A DNA stretch of 64,000 bases from Candidatus Hydrogenedens sp. (GCA_035378955.1 DAOSUS010000004.1:38186-102185); one strand, 5' to 3'. Counted from the first letter of the stretch, positions 44,763 to 53,938 are shown. The notes: generated by a model not told the origin, from the sequence alone. Numbers and translations: made by a program.

Positions 44763-45570
44763 ATATTAAATAAAAGATTATAAAGATTATAATCCCCAAA
44801 CAAATCCGATAGATACCAAAAATCTTAAAATCATGTGTTTTGATATATTTTAAGAAAAAAGCAATAACAAAATAAGCCACAACAAAAGAAATTATCGAGC
44901 CAGATATTAATACAATCCATTCATTAAAACTAAAATGAAATCCATGCTTTAATAGTTTTAATCCGCCAGCACCTAATAAGGTCGGAATAGCCAGATAGAA
45001 AGAAAATTCGACCGCAACACTTCGCGTAGCACCTATTATCATGGCACCTATAATTGTTGCCGCAGACCTCGACACACCCGGTATCATTGCAATGCACTGG
45101 AATAAACCTACTCCAAGACAAAATAAGACTGTTAATTCTGTTACTTGATTATAACCTTTGCCTCCGATTTGTAATTTTTCAATCCCTATTAAAATAATCC
45201 CCCCTATAATAAGGGATATAAGCACTGTTGTTGTATTGAAAAGATAATAATCAATAATATCATCTAATAAAAAGCCAAGAATTCCCGCAGGTATGAATGC
45301 AATCCCTATTTTAACCCAGAGAAAAAACCAATTTTTCATCTCATCTGTGTTATTAAGTGGAGGCAGCAATGTTTTATAAAAATAGAGTAATACCGCTAAT
45401 ATAGCGGGAAATTGAATAACGACAAGAAAGGTATCCTGAAAAGTTTTATCTCCTTGCAAAGGGAACCAGTTCTCTGCGAGTATCAAATGTCCTGTACTAC
45501 TGATGGGCAAAAATTCGGTTATCCCTTCAATAATTGCAAGAAATGAGGCATTGATAACATCCTGTATCAT
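44761..45570 (-). CDS. uppP: Undecaprenyl-diphosphate phosphatase UppP/BacA
   Basis: A 269-residue integral membrane enzyme that recycles undecaprenyl pyrophosphate for peptidoglycan and other glycans. The two signatures are visible: IIEGITEFLPISSTGHLILA (Glu-rich motif with conserved Ser/Thr) and AMIPGVSRSAATIIGAMIIG (PGxSRS). About seven membrane segments follow the usual pattern. It lies 22 bp after the GH78 gene on the same strand and ends in the shared terminator. Confidence 0.96.
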   Translation of the reverse strand: MIQDVINASFLAIIEGITEFLPISSTGHLILAENWFPLQGDKTFQDTFLVVIQFPAILAVLLYFYKTLLPPLNNTDEMKNWFFLWVKIGIAFIPAGILGFLLDDIIDYYLFNTTTVLISLIIGGIILIGIEKLQIGGKGYNQVTELTVLFCLGVGLFQCIAMIPGVSRSAATIIGAMIIGATRSVAVEFSFYLAIPTLLGAGGLKLLKHGFHFSFNEWIVLISGSIISFVVAYFVIAFFLKYIKTHDFKIFGIYRICLGIIIFIIFYLI

Positions 45571-45592
45571 AATAGTTTTTCATCCTCTTATC

Positions 45593-47239
45593 TTATTTAC
45601 TTCCTGCTAAAATTATTTCTACTTCCTTAGGTGCTTTAAATTGCGTTTTTATCTTCCCTTCTTTATCTTTTTCATGTCGAAGCGAAACAAGTCCAAAAGG
45701 TGTGGGCATGGCTCCCTCTGCATAATCCAAAGTATCCCCCAGATAAGGCACTATCCGTATTTTTTTACATGACGGAGCGATAGGTTGAATTCCAAGAATA
45801 TATTGAATTAACCACGCTGTCGGTCCAGAAGCCCATCCATGACAAAGACTGTGTCTTAATCCTATATAGCAATGTTCCCCAAAATCTTTATGTATGCTCT
45901 TTTTACCCTGTGGGACAACCTCATGTATTGGCACGACATCTCCTTCTAACCAGCGAACATCAAAATGTTCCCAGAAAGTTGTTGCACCCATATTTAGCAT
46001 TGGTCCCCAATAATTACGAATCAAGTCTAATCCTCCGGCTAAATCCCCTGCCATTGCCTTTGCCTGCAACACATAAAAACCGTAGAAAGTAGACAATCCT
46101 GACAAGGGGTCTTTCTTAAAACATTCTTCATTCACCCGAACAGGATTTTCCAATCCAGCAATAACCCCTAACGCCCGAGATTGTTTGACCTGATGTTCCG
46201 GGGCTCGATATTTTTTCATTTGTTCTCTTATTTTCGAACATTGTACAACCAAATCAGTTTCGTTCAGTTCTCGTAACAAATTCTCCGCACAAGTAAACGC
46301 CCAATATAGCAAAGATTGCAATCCAGAATGAATAGCATCTTTATTTTCCGCTGTACTCCAATCCAAAAACCTTGCTTCTGGTAAAATCTCCTTACCATTT
46401 TCATCAACGCATTTTAGCATTTGTTGGACCAAACCTTTTAAATAGCCTCTCTGCTGTTCCATATATTCTTTTCTTGAAAACATAAAATACCAGTATTCCT
46501 GAATAATCACCCACCATAGCGAATAAGAACTAATACCATTCATCCAACCGGGCAGAGGTGTATTATCGCGGACGAAATCTAAACTTTTCTCAATAGTAGC
46601 GTTATACCCGAAAAGATAACTTAATACGACTGTCTCCACATGCATATCACCAATCCATACTAATCGGTCTCTTTTTATCCCATCCCATAAATAATCCTGT
46701 AAACACAAATGAACAGTATAAGCACCTGTTTTCCATATCTTGTTCAGGAACTCATCACTCGAATTAAAACTCCCTAAATATTCCAAATCTTGAATTAATA
46801 CAATGGCTTTAATACCTGTGCAAAGCCATTCTGTTTTTGGTTTAATCATCTCTATCCGCACGAAACGGAACCCTGTCGTTCCTACTTCATTATATCCATA
46901 CCAGGGGAGTAAAACCGTGCCGTTATGAATAGCATGGTCTTGGTCTGGCTCTCCCATTGCTTCAACTACAGACTCACCAAAAGTAATTTTCAAAGGCAAT
47001 GGGGTTTTATCTCTGACCATTCCCTGACCCAATTGAATTCCTCCATGAATTTCTCTGCCAAAATCTAATACAAATGCTGGAGGCTCATCTCCCTCATATT
47101 TAATAGATACAGTTTTCTGGGGGTTGGAAAGCAATCCCTCCAAATCAATATTTTGCAGGGACTCGCTCTTCCATACTACACGAACAGGAAATAAGTTAAA
47201 CCGAGAACGAACATCTTTTTCCTTTAAAAAATCCAGCAT
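45593..47239 (-). CDS. Glycoside hydrolase family 78 (alpha-L-rhamnosidase)-like protein
   Basis: About 548 residues, starting at ATG 47239 with AAGGAG 6 bp upstream; an in-frame ATG 24 codons earlier has no such site. There is no signal peptide, so it acts in the cytoplasm. The N-terminal part is beta-rich (FVLDFGREIHGGIQL; TTGFRFVRIEM), followed by the (alpha/alpha)6 barrel (FNSSDEFLNKIWKTGAYTVH; DGIKRDRLVWIGDMHVE with the acid catalyst region). A C-terminal beta domain (KKIRIVPYLGDTLDYAEGAM) closes it. It probably releases rhamnose or a related deoxy sugar; specificity is inferred. Confidence 0.85.
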   Translation of the reverse strand: MLDFLKEKDVRSRFNLFPVRVVWKSESLQNIDLEGLLSNPQKTVSIKYEGDEPPAFVLDFGREIHGGIQLGQGMVRDKTPLPLKITFGESVVEAMGEPDQDHAIHNGTVLLPWYGYNEVGTTGFRFVRIEMIKPKTEWLCTGIKAIVLIQDLEYLGSFNSSDEFLNKIWKTGAYTVHLCLQDYLWDGIKRDRLVWIGDMHVETVVLSYLFGYNATIEKSLDFVRDNTPLPGWMNGISSYSLWWVIIQEYWYFMFSRKEYMEQQRGYLKGLVQQMLKCVDENGKEILPEARFLDWSTAENKDAIHSGLQSLLYWAFTCAENLLRELNETDLVVQCSKIREQMKKYRAPEHQVKQSRALGVIAGLENPVRVNEECFKKDPLSGLSTFYGFYVLQAKAMAGDLAGGLDLIRNYWGPMLNMGATTFWEHFDVRWLEGDVVPIHEVVPQGKKSIHKDFGEHCYIGLRHSLCHGWASGPTAWLIQYILGIQPIAPSCKKIRIVPYLGDTLDYAEGAMPTPFGLVSLRHEKDKEGKIKTQFKAPKEVEIILAGSK

Positions 47240-47329
47240 ACAAAACTCCTTCGTTGTAATAATATTTATTAAAACAAAAACCCACCTTCTTATATGAAAG
47301 AAACAATCCAATTATAAATTAACACATTA

Positions 47330-48202
47330 TTAGAACAGAAATGAAACTAACATCCCTAATATATCCGCAGGATATTTGCTTGGCCAACGAAGGAATTCTA
47401 CATGCCCATCCATATACAAACAATTCCCTCCACCTGGCACATGGTTAAAGGTTGAAGCACCTCCATAAACCGCAATTTCATCCCACATAACAGGAATTTC
47501 ACTCGCTGCTTTTGAGGATGCCGCAGGATTATTAATATCTGTTATTAAAAATCGCTCTATACCCATTCTTAATCGCGGAACAGGACCTAAGTCCTTTAAT
47601 TTTGCATCTATCCTCTCTTGAAGAGGAACACCTGAATCATAAATCTTATATGCTTGTAAAACAATATCTGTCTTGACATATTGTAAGGCGGTTGTTAAAG
47701 GGTCGTTTAAATTTATCTGGCTTATATCCGTTGGAACTTGCACACCAGGAATTAAAACCACATCGGGATGAAGTGCCCAACCAAAATAATAATAACTTCC
47801 TCTCGCTAATCTACAAGGTTCAACAGGTTGTTCGAGATTATTATCCTTGTGAAAGGCTTTGCGAACATTTTCTGCATCAGAATCAGATGGACATACCAGG
47901 ATATTTACATCTGTTAAATATTCAGGATAAAGCAAAGCACCATCAAATGTGGCATCTCTTGCAAAACTTCCATCACAATTGAACAATTTCATATATGGGA
48001 ACATTTCTCCCTTTGCCTCATTAGCATACATATTAAAAATAACACCCATCTGTTTAAGGTTATTTTGACAGGAAGACCGTCTTGCCGCCTCGCGAGCCCT
48101 TGCCAAAGCTGGAAGTAAAATCGCTGCAAGAATCCCAATAATAGCGATAACCACCAACAGTTCAATAAGAGTAAAACCTTTGAATGAGATTTTATGTTCC
48201 AT
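47330..48202 (-). CDS. Type IV pilin-like protein with DUF1559-type C-terminus
   Basis: A 290-residue protein with a prepilin peptidase-type N-terminus (ISFKG, then FTLIELLVVIAIIGILAA, LLPALARAREAARRSSCQNN). The C-terminal motif NHVPGGGNCLYMDGHVEF is a hallmark of abundant pseudopilin-like proteins in Planctomycetes and related bacteria. Cys residues between (CPSDSDAEN, EPCRLARG) may form disulfides. The role is unknown; it may be a surface or secretion-associated fibre subunit. It is 104 bp from the DUF1080 gene. Confidence 0.9.
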   Translation of the reverse strand: MEHKISFKGFTLIELLVVIAIIGILAAILLPALARAREAARRSSCQNNLKQMGVIFNMYANEAKGEMFPYMKLFNCDGSFARDATFDGALLYPEYLTDVNILVCPSDSDAENVRKAFHKDNNLEQPVEPCRLARGSYYYFGWALHPDVVLIPGVQVPTDISQINLNDPLTTALQYVKTDIVLQAYKIYDSGVPLQERIDAKLKDLGPVPRLRMGIERFLITDINNPAASSKAASEIPVMWDEIAVYGGASTFNHVPGGGNCLYMDGHVEFLRWPSKYPADILGMLVSFLF

Positions 48203-48245
48203 ACCAAAATCCCCTTTTATTTCTGTTTATTTAATTGTATAGAGC

Positions 48246-48268
48246 AAAAACAAGTCTTTTTTAAGACT
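48246..48268 (-). terminator. Weak hairpin terminator after the DUF1080 gene
   Basis: On the minus strand AGTCTT-AAAA-AAGACT is followed by TGTTTTTG, 40 bp after the DUF1080 stop. The short AT-rich stem makes it a weak candidate. Confidence 0.5.
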
Positions 48269-48306
48269 ATCATGTTTTTTATTTTTTTAAAATTTTTTTA
48301 TTATCT

Positions 48307-49026
48307 TTAACTCAATGGTTTAATACGGATATTTCGATACCACACTTCTCCCCCATGGTCTTGTAATAATAAGTATCCTTCTTTCGGTAATGATGCGTAT
48401 GCCACCGGGAATTTTCCTAATGGCGTGGTCATCTTATCCAAAAAAGTATGAACAATCAGCCAGCCATTCATTACAACCTTTACTTCAGACCCTTGAAGGG
48501 TAATATCATAAGAATTCCATTGCCCCACAGGAAAAGACATATTATACATAGGCGTGGTAATATCATAAATAGCCCCGCAACTGTTTTTATTCGGCGGTTT
48601 TCCATAATCTTCAAGAACCTGTATTTCAAATCCACGATACACAGGGTCATTGATTTGCGAACGCAGAAAAACCCCACTATTGGCTCTTTTGGTAAGTTTA
48701 AATTCCAGATGTAATTGAAAATCAGAAAAAGTTCTTTGAGAAAAACCGACATATCTTAGGGGATACCATGTCTTTCCAAATATATGTAAGACACCATCAT
48801 CTTGAATTTCAAAAATATTCATATCATCTGTAACATTTTTCCAATAACCTCTATTTTCTGGGGATAGCAAATCAATCCAACCCTCTTCATCAGGCACTTT
48901 TGTTATTTCCCCAATCGGTATAGGTTTTCTTAAAATTTTATCCGCCCAATAAAAAAAATTTACACCTATATAAATTCCAAGAACCAACACAATCAACATT
49001 AATAAAAAAATTTTTTTCTTTCCCAT
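48307..49026 (-). CDS. DUF1080 (3-keto-disaccharide hydrolase domain) protein, membrane-anchored
   Basis: A 239-residue protein with an N-terminal membrane anchor (FLLMLIVLVLGIYIGVNFFYW) and a concanavalin-like fold domain: EEGWIDLLSPENRGYW, FSDFQLHLEFKLTKRANSGV, FEIQVLEDYG, and MNGWLIVHTFLDKM; VWYRNIRIKPL at the end. Members are glycan-binding or 3-keto-sugar hydrolase proteins very frequent in Planctomycetes-type genomes. In other bacteria they often sit near Gfo/Idh enzymes, as in the GH4 operon in this window. Catalysis is not proven. Confidence 0.85.
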   Translation of the reverse strand: MGKKKIFLLMLIVLVLGIYIGVNFFYWADKILRKPIPIGEITKVPDEEGWIDLLSPENRGYWKNVTDDMNIFEIQDDGVLHIFGKTWYPLRYVGFSQRTFSDFQLHLEFKLTKRANSGVFLRSQINDPVYRGFEIQVLEDYGKPPNKNSCGAIYDITTPMYNMSFPVGQWNSYDITLQGSEVKVVMNGWLIVHTFLDKMTTPLGKFPVAYASLPKEGYLLLQDHGGEVWYRNIRIKPLS

Positions 49027-49165
49027 AGTAAAATCTTCTATAAAAAAATTCGTTAAAAATATTTTTTTGTCGCAATAAAACTTGCATAAAGGCTATGATT
49101 AATGATTAAATACATTTTACAAAAGGATTTAGAAAAAAACAACCTTGAATAAAGGAGTTCAACCC

Positions 49166-49513
49166 ATGGAACCAGAAAAAGAAGCTCAGGCAAACACACT
49201 AACGAAGAGAGACCTTGTGAATCAAATATCCGAGGATTTAGGGTTCACCCAAAGCGATGTCGCTAAAACAATTGAAAAGGCACTGGAAATTATCACCCGG
49301 AAATTAGGAGAAGGGAAGCGTTGGGAAATACGCAATTTTGGCGTATTTGAGGTAAAAAAGAGAGCCCCTCGCAAAGGAAGAAACCCGAAAACGGGTGTTG
49401 TTGTAGATGTCCCTCATAGATATGTTGTCACATTTAAAGCGGGTAAAGAACTAAAAAAACTTCTGTCTGACTTATCCAGTAACATCCAAGGAACTTCTTC
49501 AGAATCACAATAG
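49166..49513 (+). CDS. HU/IHF family DNA-binding protein
   Basis: A 115-residue protein, starting at ATG 49166 with AAAGGAG 8 bp upstream (the TTG 21 bp earlier lies ahead of that site). Core features: LVNQISEDLGFTQSDVAKTI, GEGKRWEIRNFGVFEVKKR and the DNA-binding arm KRAPRKGRNPKTG, then YVVTFKAGKELKKLL. It adds ~10 residues at each end compared with the 90-residue HU. It bends or compacts DNA; it is plausible for IHF-type activation at sigma-54 promoters, which this genome seems to use. Confidence 0.93.
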   Translation: MEPEKEAQANTLTKRDLVNQISEDLGFTQSDVAKTIEKALEIITRKLGEGKRWEIRNFGVFEVKKRAPRKGRNPKTGVVVDVPHRYVVTFKAGKELKKLLSDLSSNIQGTSSESQ

Positions 49514-49569
49514 TTTTTTATTGCTAAATTTCTAATAAATAATAAAAAAACTAATATTTATTTGTTACG

Positions 49570-50283
49570 ATGAGAATTTTATCTGCCGATACAAGCACAG
49601 ATGTAAATACCGTTGCTGTATTATCTGATAATGAGTTATTGGGTGAAATATCTATTAATGCAGGAAAACGACATTCGGAACGACTCGTTCCATTAATAGA
49701 TACCTTACTTACCGAAGTTCAATTATCTATTGATGACATTCATTTATTAGCCATTTCAATAGGTCCCGGCTCGTTTACAGGTTTACGGGTTGGATTATCT
49801 ACATGGAAAGGGATTGCTCTCGCAAAAGGATTACCTCTTATCGGCGTTCCTTCCTTAGACGCAATGACTCTGTTAGCACCTTTTTATAACACTGTTGTAT
49901 GCCCTATTCTTGATGCTCGAATGAAGGAAATTTTTGCGGGAATTTACAGGTTTGAAGGAAGCCAGCGTAAAACAATTTGTGAAAATTTTTTAGGAAGTAT
50001 TCATAACTTTATCAAATTATTAAAAGAATGTAAAAACACTGAAACTATTATCTTTTTAGGGGAAGGTGCCTCGTTATATCAGCAAATCCTGGCAGAAAAC
50101 TTTCCTCAATCAAAATTTGGGGAATGTTGGTGGAGCCATCCTCGTGCTTCTGCTGTAGGAATAGAAGCCTTATCTTTGTGGCAAAAAGGCTATAAAAAGG
50201 AAGTTGATGAGATTCTTCCTATCTATTTGCGTTTATCTCAACCGGAAGAAAAAAGGAAAAAATGTCTGAACCCTATGACATAA
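49570..50283 (+). CDS. tsaB: tRNA threonylcarbamoyladenosine biosynthesis protein TsaB
   Basis: A 237-residue ASKHA-fold protein. The N-terminal LSADTSTDVNTVAVLSDNEL and LAISIGPGSFTGLRVGLSTW are the diagnostic blocks; PILDARMKEIFAGIYRF follows. TsaB pairs with TsaD and TsaE to make t6A at position 37 of ANN-decoding tRNAs. TsaB binds but does not catalyse. It overlaps rimI by 22 bp, a common arrangement. Confidence 0.95.
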   Translation: MRILSADTSTDVNTVAVLSDNELLGEISINAGKRHSERLVPLIDTLLTEVQLSIDDIHLLAISIGPGSFTGLRVGLSTWKGIALAKGLPLIGVPSLDAMTLLAPFYNTVVCPILDARMKEIFAGIYRFEGSQRKTICENFLGSIHNFIKLLKECKNTETIIFLGEGASLYQQILAENFPQSKFGECWWSHPRASAVGIEALSLWQKGYKKEVDEILPIYLRLSQPEEKRKKCLNPMT

Positions 50284-50777
50284 TAATTAGCCCTCAAAAT
50301 GTCGAAATCAATGTCTTCTTACTGGAAGAAGAACATGTTGACCGCGTCCATGCAATGGAAGTGGAATCTTATCCCGATGCATGGTCAAGGGAATTATTTT
50401 TACCGGAAATTAATAATAGAGCAGGTAAATTTTTTGTTTTTTTTATTGAGGATTCCCTCATAGGTTATGCGGGTTATTGGTTAGGAGGCGAAGAAGCACA
50501 TATAACCAAATTTACAGTCGCCCCTGCATATCGGAGGCAAGGATTAGGCACATTCTTTATGAATTACCTCTTTGAACAGGTCAGAAAAGAGGGGGCACAA
50601 CGAATTATATTGGAAGTGCGAGAAATGAATTATCCTGCACGCTCCCTTTATGAGAAAATGGGTTTTCATACAATAGGCATACGCATAGGTTACTATGCAA
50701 GGACACTAGAAAATGCAGTGGTAATGGTTCGATATTTAAATGAGGAATCGGACAAAGAAGATATAATATATGATTAA
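50262..50777 (+). CDS. rimI: Ribosomal protein S18-alanine N-acetyltransferase RimI
   Basis: A 171-residue GNAT enzyme. Diagnostic blocks: VHAMEVESYPDAWSRELFLP, ITKFTVAPAYRRQGLGTFFM (CoA loop), RIILEVREMNYPARSLYEKM and the Tyr-containing RIGYYARTLENAVVMVR end. It acetylates the S18 N-terminal Ala, and the tsaB-rimI order supports this. AAAGGAAAAA precedes the ATG inside the tsaB end. It overlaps the convergent MqnA-like gene by 4 bp. Confidence 0.95.
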   Translation: MSEPYDIIISPQNVEINVFLLEEEHVDRVHAMEVESYPDAWSRELFLPEINNRAGKFFVFFIEDSLIGYAGYWLGGEEAHITKFTVAPAYRRQGLGTFFMNYLFEQVRKEGAQRIILEVREMNYPARSLYEKMGFHTIGIRIGYYARTLENAVVMVRYLNEESDKEDIIYD

Positions 50778-51544
50778 CAAATATGTATTTTGGCACCCTC
50801 AGGAATAACTCCACAATTACATGCCTGTTCAATAAACCAATGAATCCCCTCAAATTCCAATGACGCAAGATTGTAGTATATGTCTTCAATACCTTCCAGC
50901 TGCGTTACAGATTCTTCAGGTATTTCTTCTGTTTTTAACATTCCCCGTTTTAACTCTGTTAAATTTTCTTTGGCGTTGTCCCATATATGCCCAAGAACAT
51001 TCCGAATCTGCCTATAGTCGGAATCCCCACGACACAACCACACCCGGCATACCATCGGATAAATACTAACCTGTTTCCATAATTCTCCTATGTTGTAACT
51101 ATATATACCCTCCTGTTCTTTCTTTTCCTTAATATCATCAATGAGCCATGCATCCTCATCTCCATTTCCTTCTCTGTTAATATTCAACAAATTTTCAACA
51201 GAATTTTTATTTAAAAGACGCCATACGACCTTTAACCAATCTTCCCAATGTCTATACTGCTCTCCAACAAAAATATTTTTTATCTCGTGAATTGGTTTCC
51301 GAGAATATAGAACAGGTGCAGGAACTCCTCCGGATGTAGCAATTCCGACTCCGGGTATTATGAGACTTTCAGGAAAATGAACAGCCATCAGCGGAGGACA
51401 TAAAATTCCATCTACTTTCCCTTGAATAAAACTATCCCATAAAGCAGTTAGAGATAACCATTCAAATTGAGTAGAAGAAATTCTTTTAACCGCACGGATT
51501 AAGGGAACGGCTTCATACGAGAATAAAGCAGATAAACGAACCAT
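50774..51544 (-). CDS. MqnA/MqnD-like periplasmic-binding-fold protein
   Basis: About 256 residues, starting at ATG 51544 with GAGGG 7 bp upstream; ATG 51634 would extend it by 30 residues that look unrelated. The fold resembles the VitK2-biosynthesis family: RLSALFSYEAVPLIRAV, WDSFIQGKVDGILCPPLMAV, GGVPAPVLYSRKPIHEIKNI, DAWLIDDIKEKKEQ and YNIGELWKQVSIYPMVCRVW. MqnA converts chorismate in the futalosine pathway for menaquinone. Similarity here is partial, so a different substrate-binding role is possible. No other mqn gene is visible. Confidence 0.65.
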   Translation of the reverse strand: MVRLSALFSYEAVPLIRAVKRISSTQFEWLSLTALWDSFIQGKVDGILCPPLMAVHFPESLIIPGVGIATSGGVPAPVLYSRKPIHEIKNIFVGEQYRHWEDWLKVVWRLLNKNSVENLLNINREGNGDEDAWLIDDIKEKKEQEGIYSYNIGELWKQVSIYPMVCRVWLCRGDSDYRQIRNVLGHIWDNAKENLTELKRGMLKTEEIPEESVTQLEGIEDIYYNLASLEFEGIHWFIEQACNCGVIPEGAKIHIC

Positions 51545-51710
51545 ATATTTGCCCTCAAAAATAGTGTTATTATTATTATACCTTACTAAACCTTTTTGTA
51601 AATCTTTTATCTTCATGAGACAAATTATTTTCATTTGGTAAAATTATTATAGATGTTTACTTATCCTACTCTTTCACAAAAATATGTTATTCTATAAATA
51701 GGTGTACTCT

Positions 51711-52310
51711 ATGAAAATTATAGGACTTACTGGTGGTATAGCCAGTGGAAAAACAGAAGTAGCAAAAATATTTCAAAATCACGGGATTTATGTAATAAAT
51801 TCAGATGAAATTGGACACCATGTTTTGTCTAATCCAGAAATCAAAGAAAAAATCGTCAGTATTTACGGAAAATCTATATTAAAAGATGGTCAAATAGACC
51901 GAGATAAGTTAGGACGCATTGTTTTTTCTAATCCCGAAGAAAGAAAACGAATTAACGAACTTATACATCCGTTGGTTATTGCCGATATAATGAATAGGAT
52001 ACAACAAGCCCAGCAACAAGGGCATGAAATAATTGTTATTGAATCAGCACTTATCGGAGAAGAAGAAAATCGTTTTCCCGAGTGGTTTAACGGCATTATA
52101 TTGGTTATTTGTCCAGAGGAAATAAGGATACAACGACTTATGAATTTGCGAAAGCTTTCATACGAAGAAGCCAAACTACGAATTCAATCTCAAAGACTAC
52201 CTGAAGAAAAAATAACTTTGGCTAAATGGCTAATTCATAACAATGATAACCTTACAAAATTAGAAGAAGAAACAGAAAAAATTATTAAGGAAATTTCCGA
52301 TGTCGTTTGA
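51711..52310 (+). CDS. coaE: Dephospho-CoA kinase
   Basis: A 199-residue P-loop kinase, starting at ATG 51711 (GTG at 51702 is possible). The Walker A motif GLTGGIASGKTEVAKIFQ, INSDEIGHHVL, ERKRINELIHPLVIADI and VICPEEIRIQRLMNL are all typical CoaE blocks. It catalyses the last step of CoA synthesis, ATP + dephospho-CoA to CoA. It overlaps the zinc-ribbon gene by 11 bp. Confidence 0.95.
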   Translation: MKIIGLTGGIASGKTEVAKIFQNHGIYVINSDEIGHHVLSNPEIKEKIVSIYGKSILKDGQIDRDKLGRIVFSNPEERKRINELIHPLVIADIMNRIQQAQQQGHEIIVIESALIGEEENRFPEWFNGIILVICPEEIRIQRLMNLRKLSYEEAKLRIQSQRLPEEKITLAKWLIHNNDNLTKLEEETEKIIKEISDVV

Positions 52311-52773
52311 TAATACCCACATAGCCCGATGTTCCGAATGCGGGAGATTAATGCCTAAAAAGAGAGGAGTAACTCTTTGTTCTCGCTGTCTTGGGAAACA
52401 AGAAACCGCTCCTGTCCAAAAAGAAGAATTAATAAAACCTAAAATAATTATTACTCCCTCCGATGAAAGGGAACCCAATATTAATGAAGAAATAGAAGCA
52501 ACCAACGAAGAGGAAAAAACTAAAGTCCGTATTTGCTCTATGTGTGGAAAACATCCAGCACTTCCTAATCGTAATTTATGTCTGAGTTGTGCTTTGGATA
52601 TGTACAAAGGATTTCAATCTGCCGCAAAGGAAATATCTGCAGAGAAACAATTGCCCTCTCCAGAAAAAATCCAATGGGCTTATGATACTTATACATCCAC
52701 AAGAAGAATGGAACCTTTCCGACATGTCCGAACTCAAGGATTAACCTGGGTTAAGGGCTATAATTTGCATTAA
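52300..52773 (+). CDS. Double zinc-ribbon protein, unknown
   Basis: A 157-residue protein with two four-Cys clusters: CSECGRLMPKKRGVTLCSRC at residues ~11-30 and CSMCGKHPALPNRNLCLSC near 80-98, each with CxxC pairs, so it probably binds two zincs. An acidic linker lies between them. A C-terminal tail (MEPFRHVRTQGLTWVKGYNL) is rich in basic and aromatic residues. It may bind nucleic acid or protein; no family is recognised. It overlaps coaE by 11 bp and precedes the flippase-like gene by 48 bp. Confidence 0.75.
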   Translation: MSFDNTHIARCSECGRLMPKKRGVTLCSRCLGKQETAPVQKEELIKPKIIITPSDEREPNINEEIEATNEEEKTKVRICSMCGKHPALPNRNLCLSCALDMYKGFQSAAKEISAEKQLPSPEKIQWAYDTYTSTRRMEPFRHVRTQGLTWVKGYNLH

Positions 52774-52821
52774 TCGTAAGTTTTAGTTATCCTTTATAAA
52801 AAAATTATTGATAGGAAACTA

Positions 52822-53853
52822 ATGAAAAAAGCCATTCGATTTTTAATAGCAACGATTATCGGTCTTTTTTTATTTTGGATTGTCTTCCGAACCACAGACA
52901 TTGGAGAATTATGGAAAACAATAAAATCATGTGACTTACGCTGGTTTGCTCTGTGCATTTTAGCAATCCTGATAAGTTTTATAACCCGTGTAATTCGATG
53001 GAACTTTATTGTAAATAGTAACGAAAATGTTTCGTTCCGTCACTTATTCACCTCTACACAAATAGGCTTCATGGCTAATTTTCTGCTACCCGGTAGAATT
53101 GGTGAGGCAATTCGTGCCGGCGTGCTAACAAAACTTACGCATATACCCTTATCTAAAACCCTCACCTATGTCGGATTAGATAGAACTTCTGACTTACTGG
53201 GGCTGCTCATGGTGCTAATTTTCGCTCTAATAGGTTTTCATCCAAAACAAGATATTGTCCTTCCGCCTGATGTGCTTAATGTAACAATACCTGCCAATCT
53301 AATACAAAAAACCGCTTTATTAACAATAACGATTATTTTCCTAATAGCCATTGCTTGCGTTTTCTTTTATTTATATTCTCGTAGGTTTTTAACTCTCATA
53401 AAGAAAGGCGAAAAGGTTTTAGGAGGAAGGGCTGTTCACTTTATCACAAAAATTTCAGAAAATATACGCGATGCTATCAGTATGATAAAAAAACCTAAAG
53501 CCATCTTAGGTGCAAGTTTCTTTTCTTGTCTTACCTGGGGAACCTTTTGGTTATCTTATATTTTTCTTTTCAAAGCATTTGATATACAATACCCGTGGTA
53601 CACACCTCCAGTAAGTATTACATTATTATCCATTCTTATAAGTGTTCCCGGAGCACCGGGATTTATCGGGCAATTCCATGCAGGAATTATTGGAGGATTA
53701 GTTTTAACCGTACCAACGGTAGATATTAATATTGCACGGGCTATTGCTATATTAGGACATGGAGCCAATTTTATAAGTGTTATTGTTGTAGGACTTATAT
53801 GTATATATATAGAGCAACTATCTTCCCATTCTTCAAATAACGAAAATATCTAA
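52822..53853 (+). CDS. Lysylphosphatidylglycerol synthase/flippase-like membrane protein (UPF0104)
   Basis: A 343-residue protein with about seven or eight membrane segments. The family signature is MANFLLPGRIGEAIRAGVLT near residues 78-97, and VGLDRTSDLLGLLMVLIFAL with ISVPGAPGFIGQFHAGII later. Homologues are MprF flippase-domain or glycosyltransferase-associated (AglD-like) proteins, so movement of a lipid or lipid-linked sugar is plausible; the substrate is not known. Confidence 0.85.
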   Translation: MKKAIRFLIATIIGLFLFWIVFRTTDIGELWKTIKSCDLRWFALCILAILISFITRVIRWNFIVNSNENVSFRHLFTSTQIGFMANFLLPGRIGEAIRAGVLTKLTHIPLSKTLTYVGLDRTSDLLGLLMVLIFALIGFHPKQDIVLPPDVLNVTIPANLIQKTALLTITIIFLIAIACVFFYLYSRRFLTLIKKGEKVLGGRAVHFITKISENIRDAISMIKKPKAILGASFFSCLTWGTFWLSYIFLFKAFDIQYPWYTPPVSITLLSILISVPGAPGFIGQFHAGIIGGLVLTVPTVDINIARAIAILGHGANFISVIVVGLICIYIEQLSSHSSNNENI

Positions 53854-53873
53854 TCTTACAAATAAAATAATAG

Positions 53874-53903
53874 TGTAGGGGCGAAAGATTTTCCGCCCCT
53901 ACA
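53874..53903 (-). terminator. GC-rich palindrome, possible terminator or repeat
   Basis: TGTAGGGGCG and CGCCCCTACA form a perfect 10-bp stem with a 10-base loop, much more GC-rich than the surroundings. On the minus strand it follows the EF-hand gene by 36 bp and is followed by a T-rich tract (CTATTATTTTATTTG), so it could end that gene. It may also be a member of a dispersed repeat family, but only one copy is in the window. Confidence 0.55.
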
Positions 53904-53938
53904 AAAAACGGAGAGGTAATGTTATATGGTAAAAAAGA

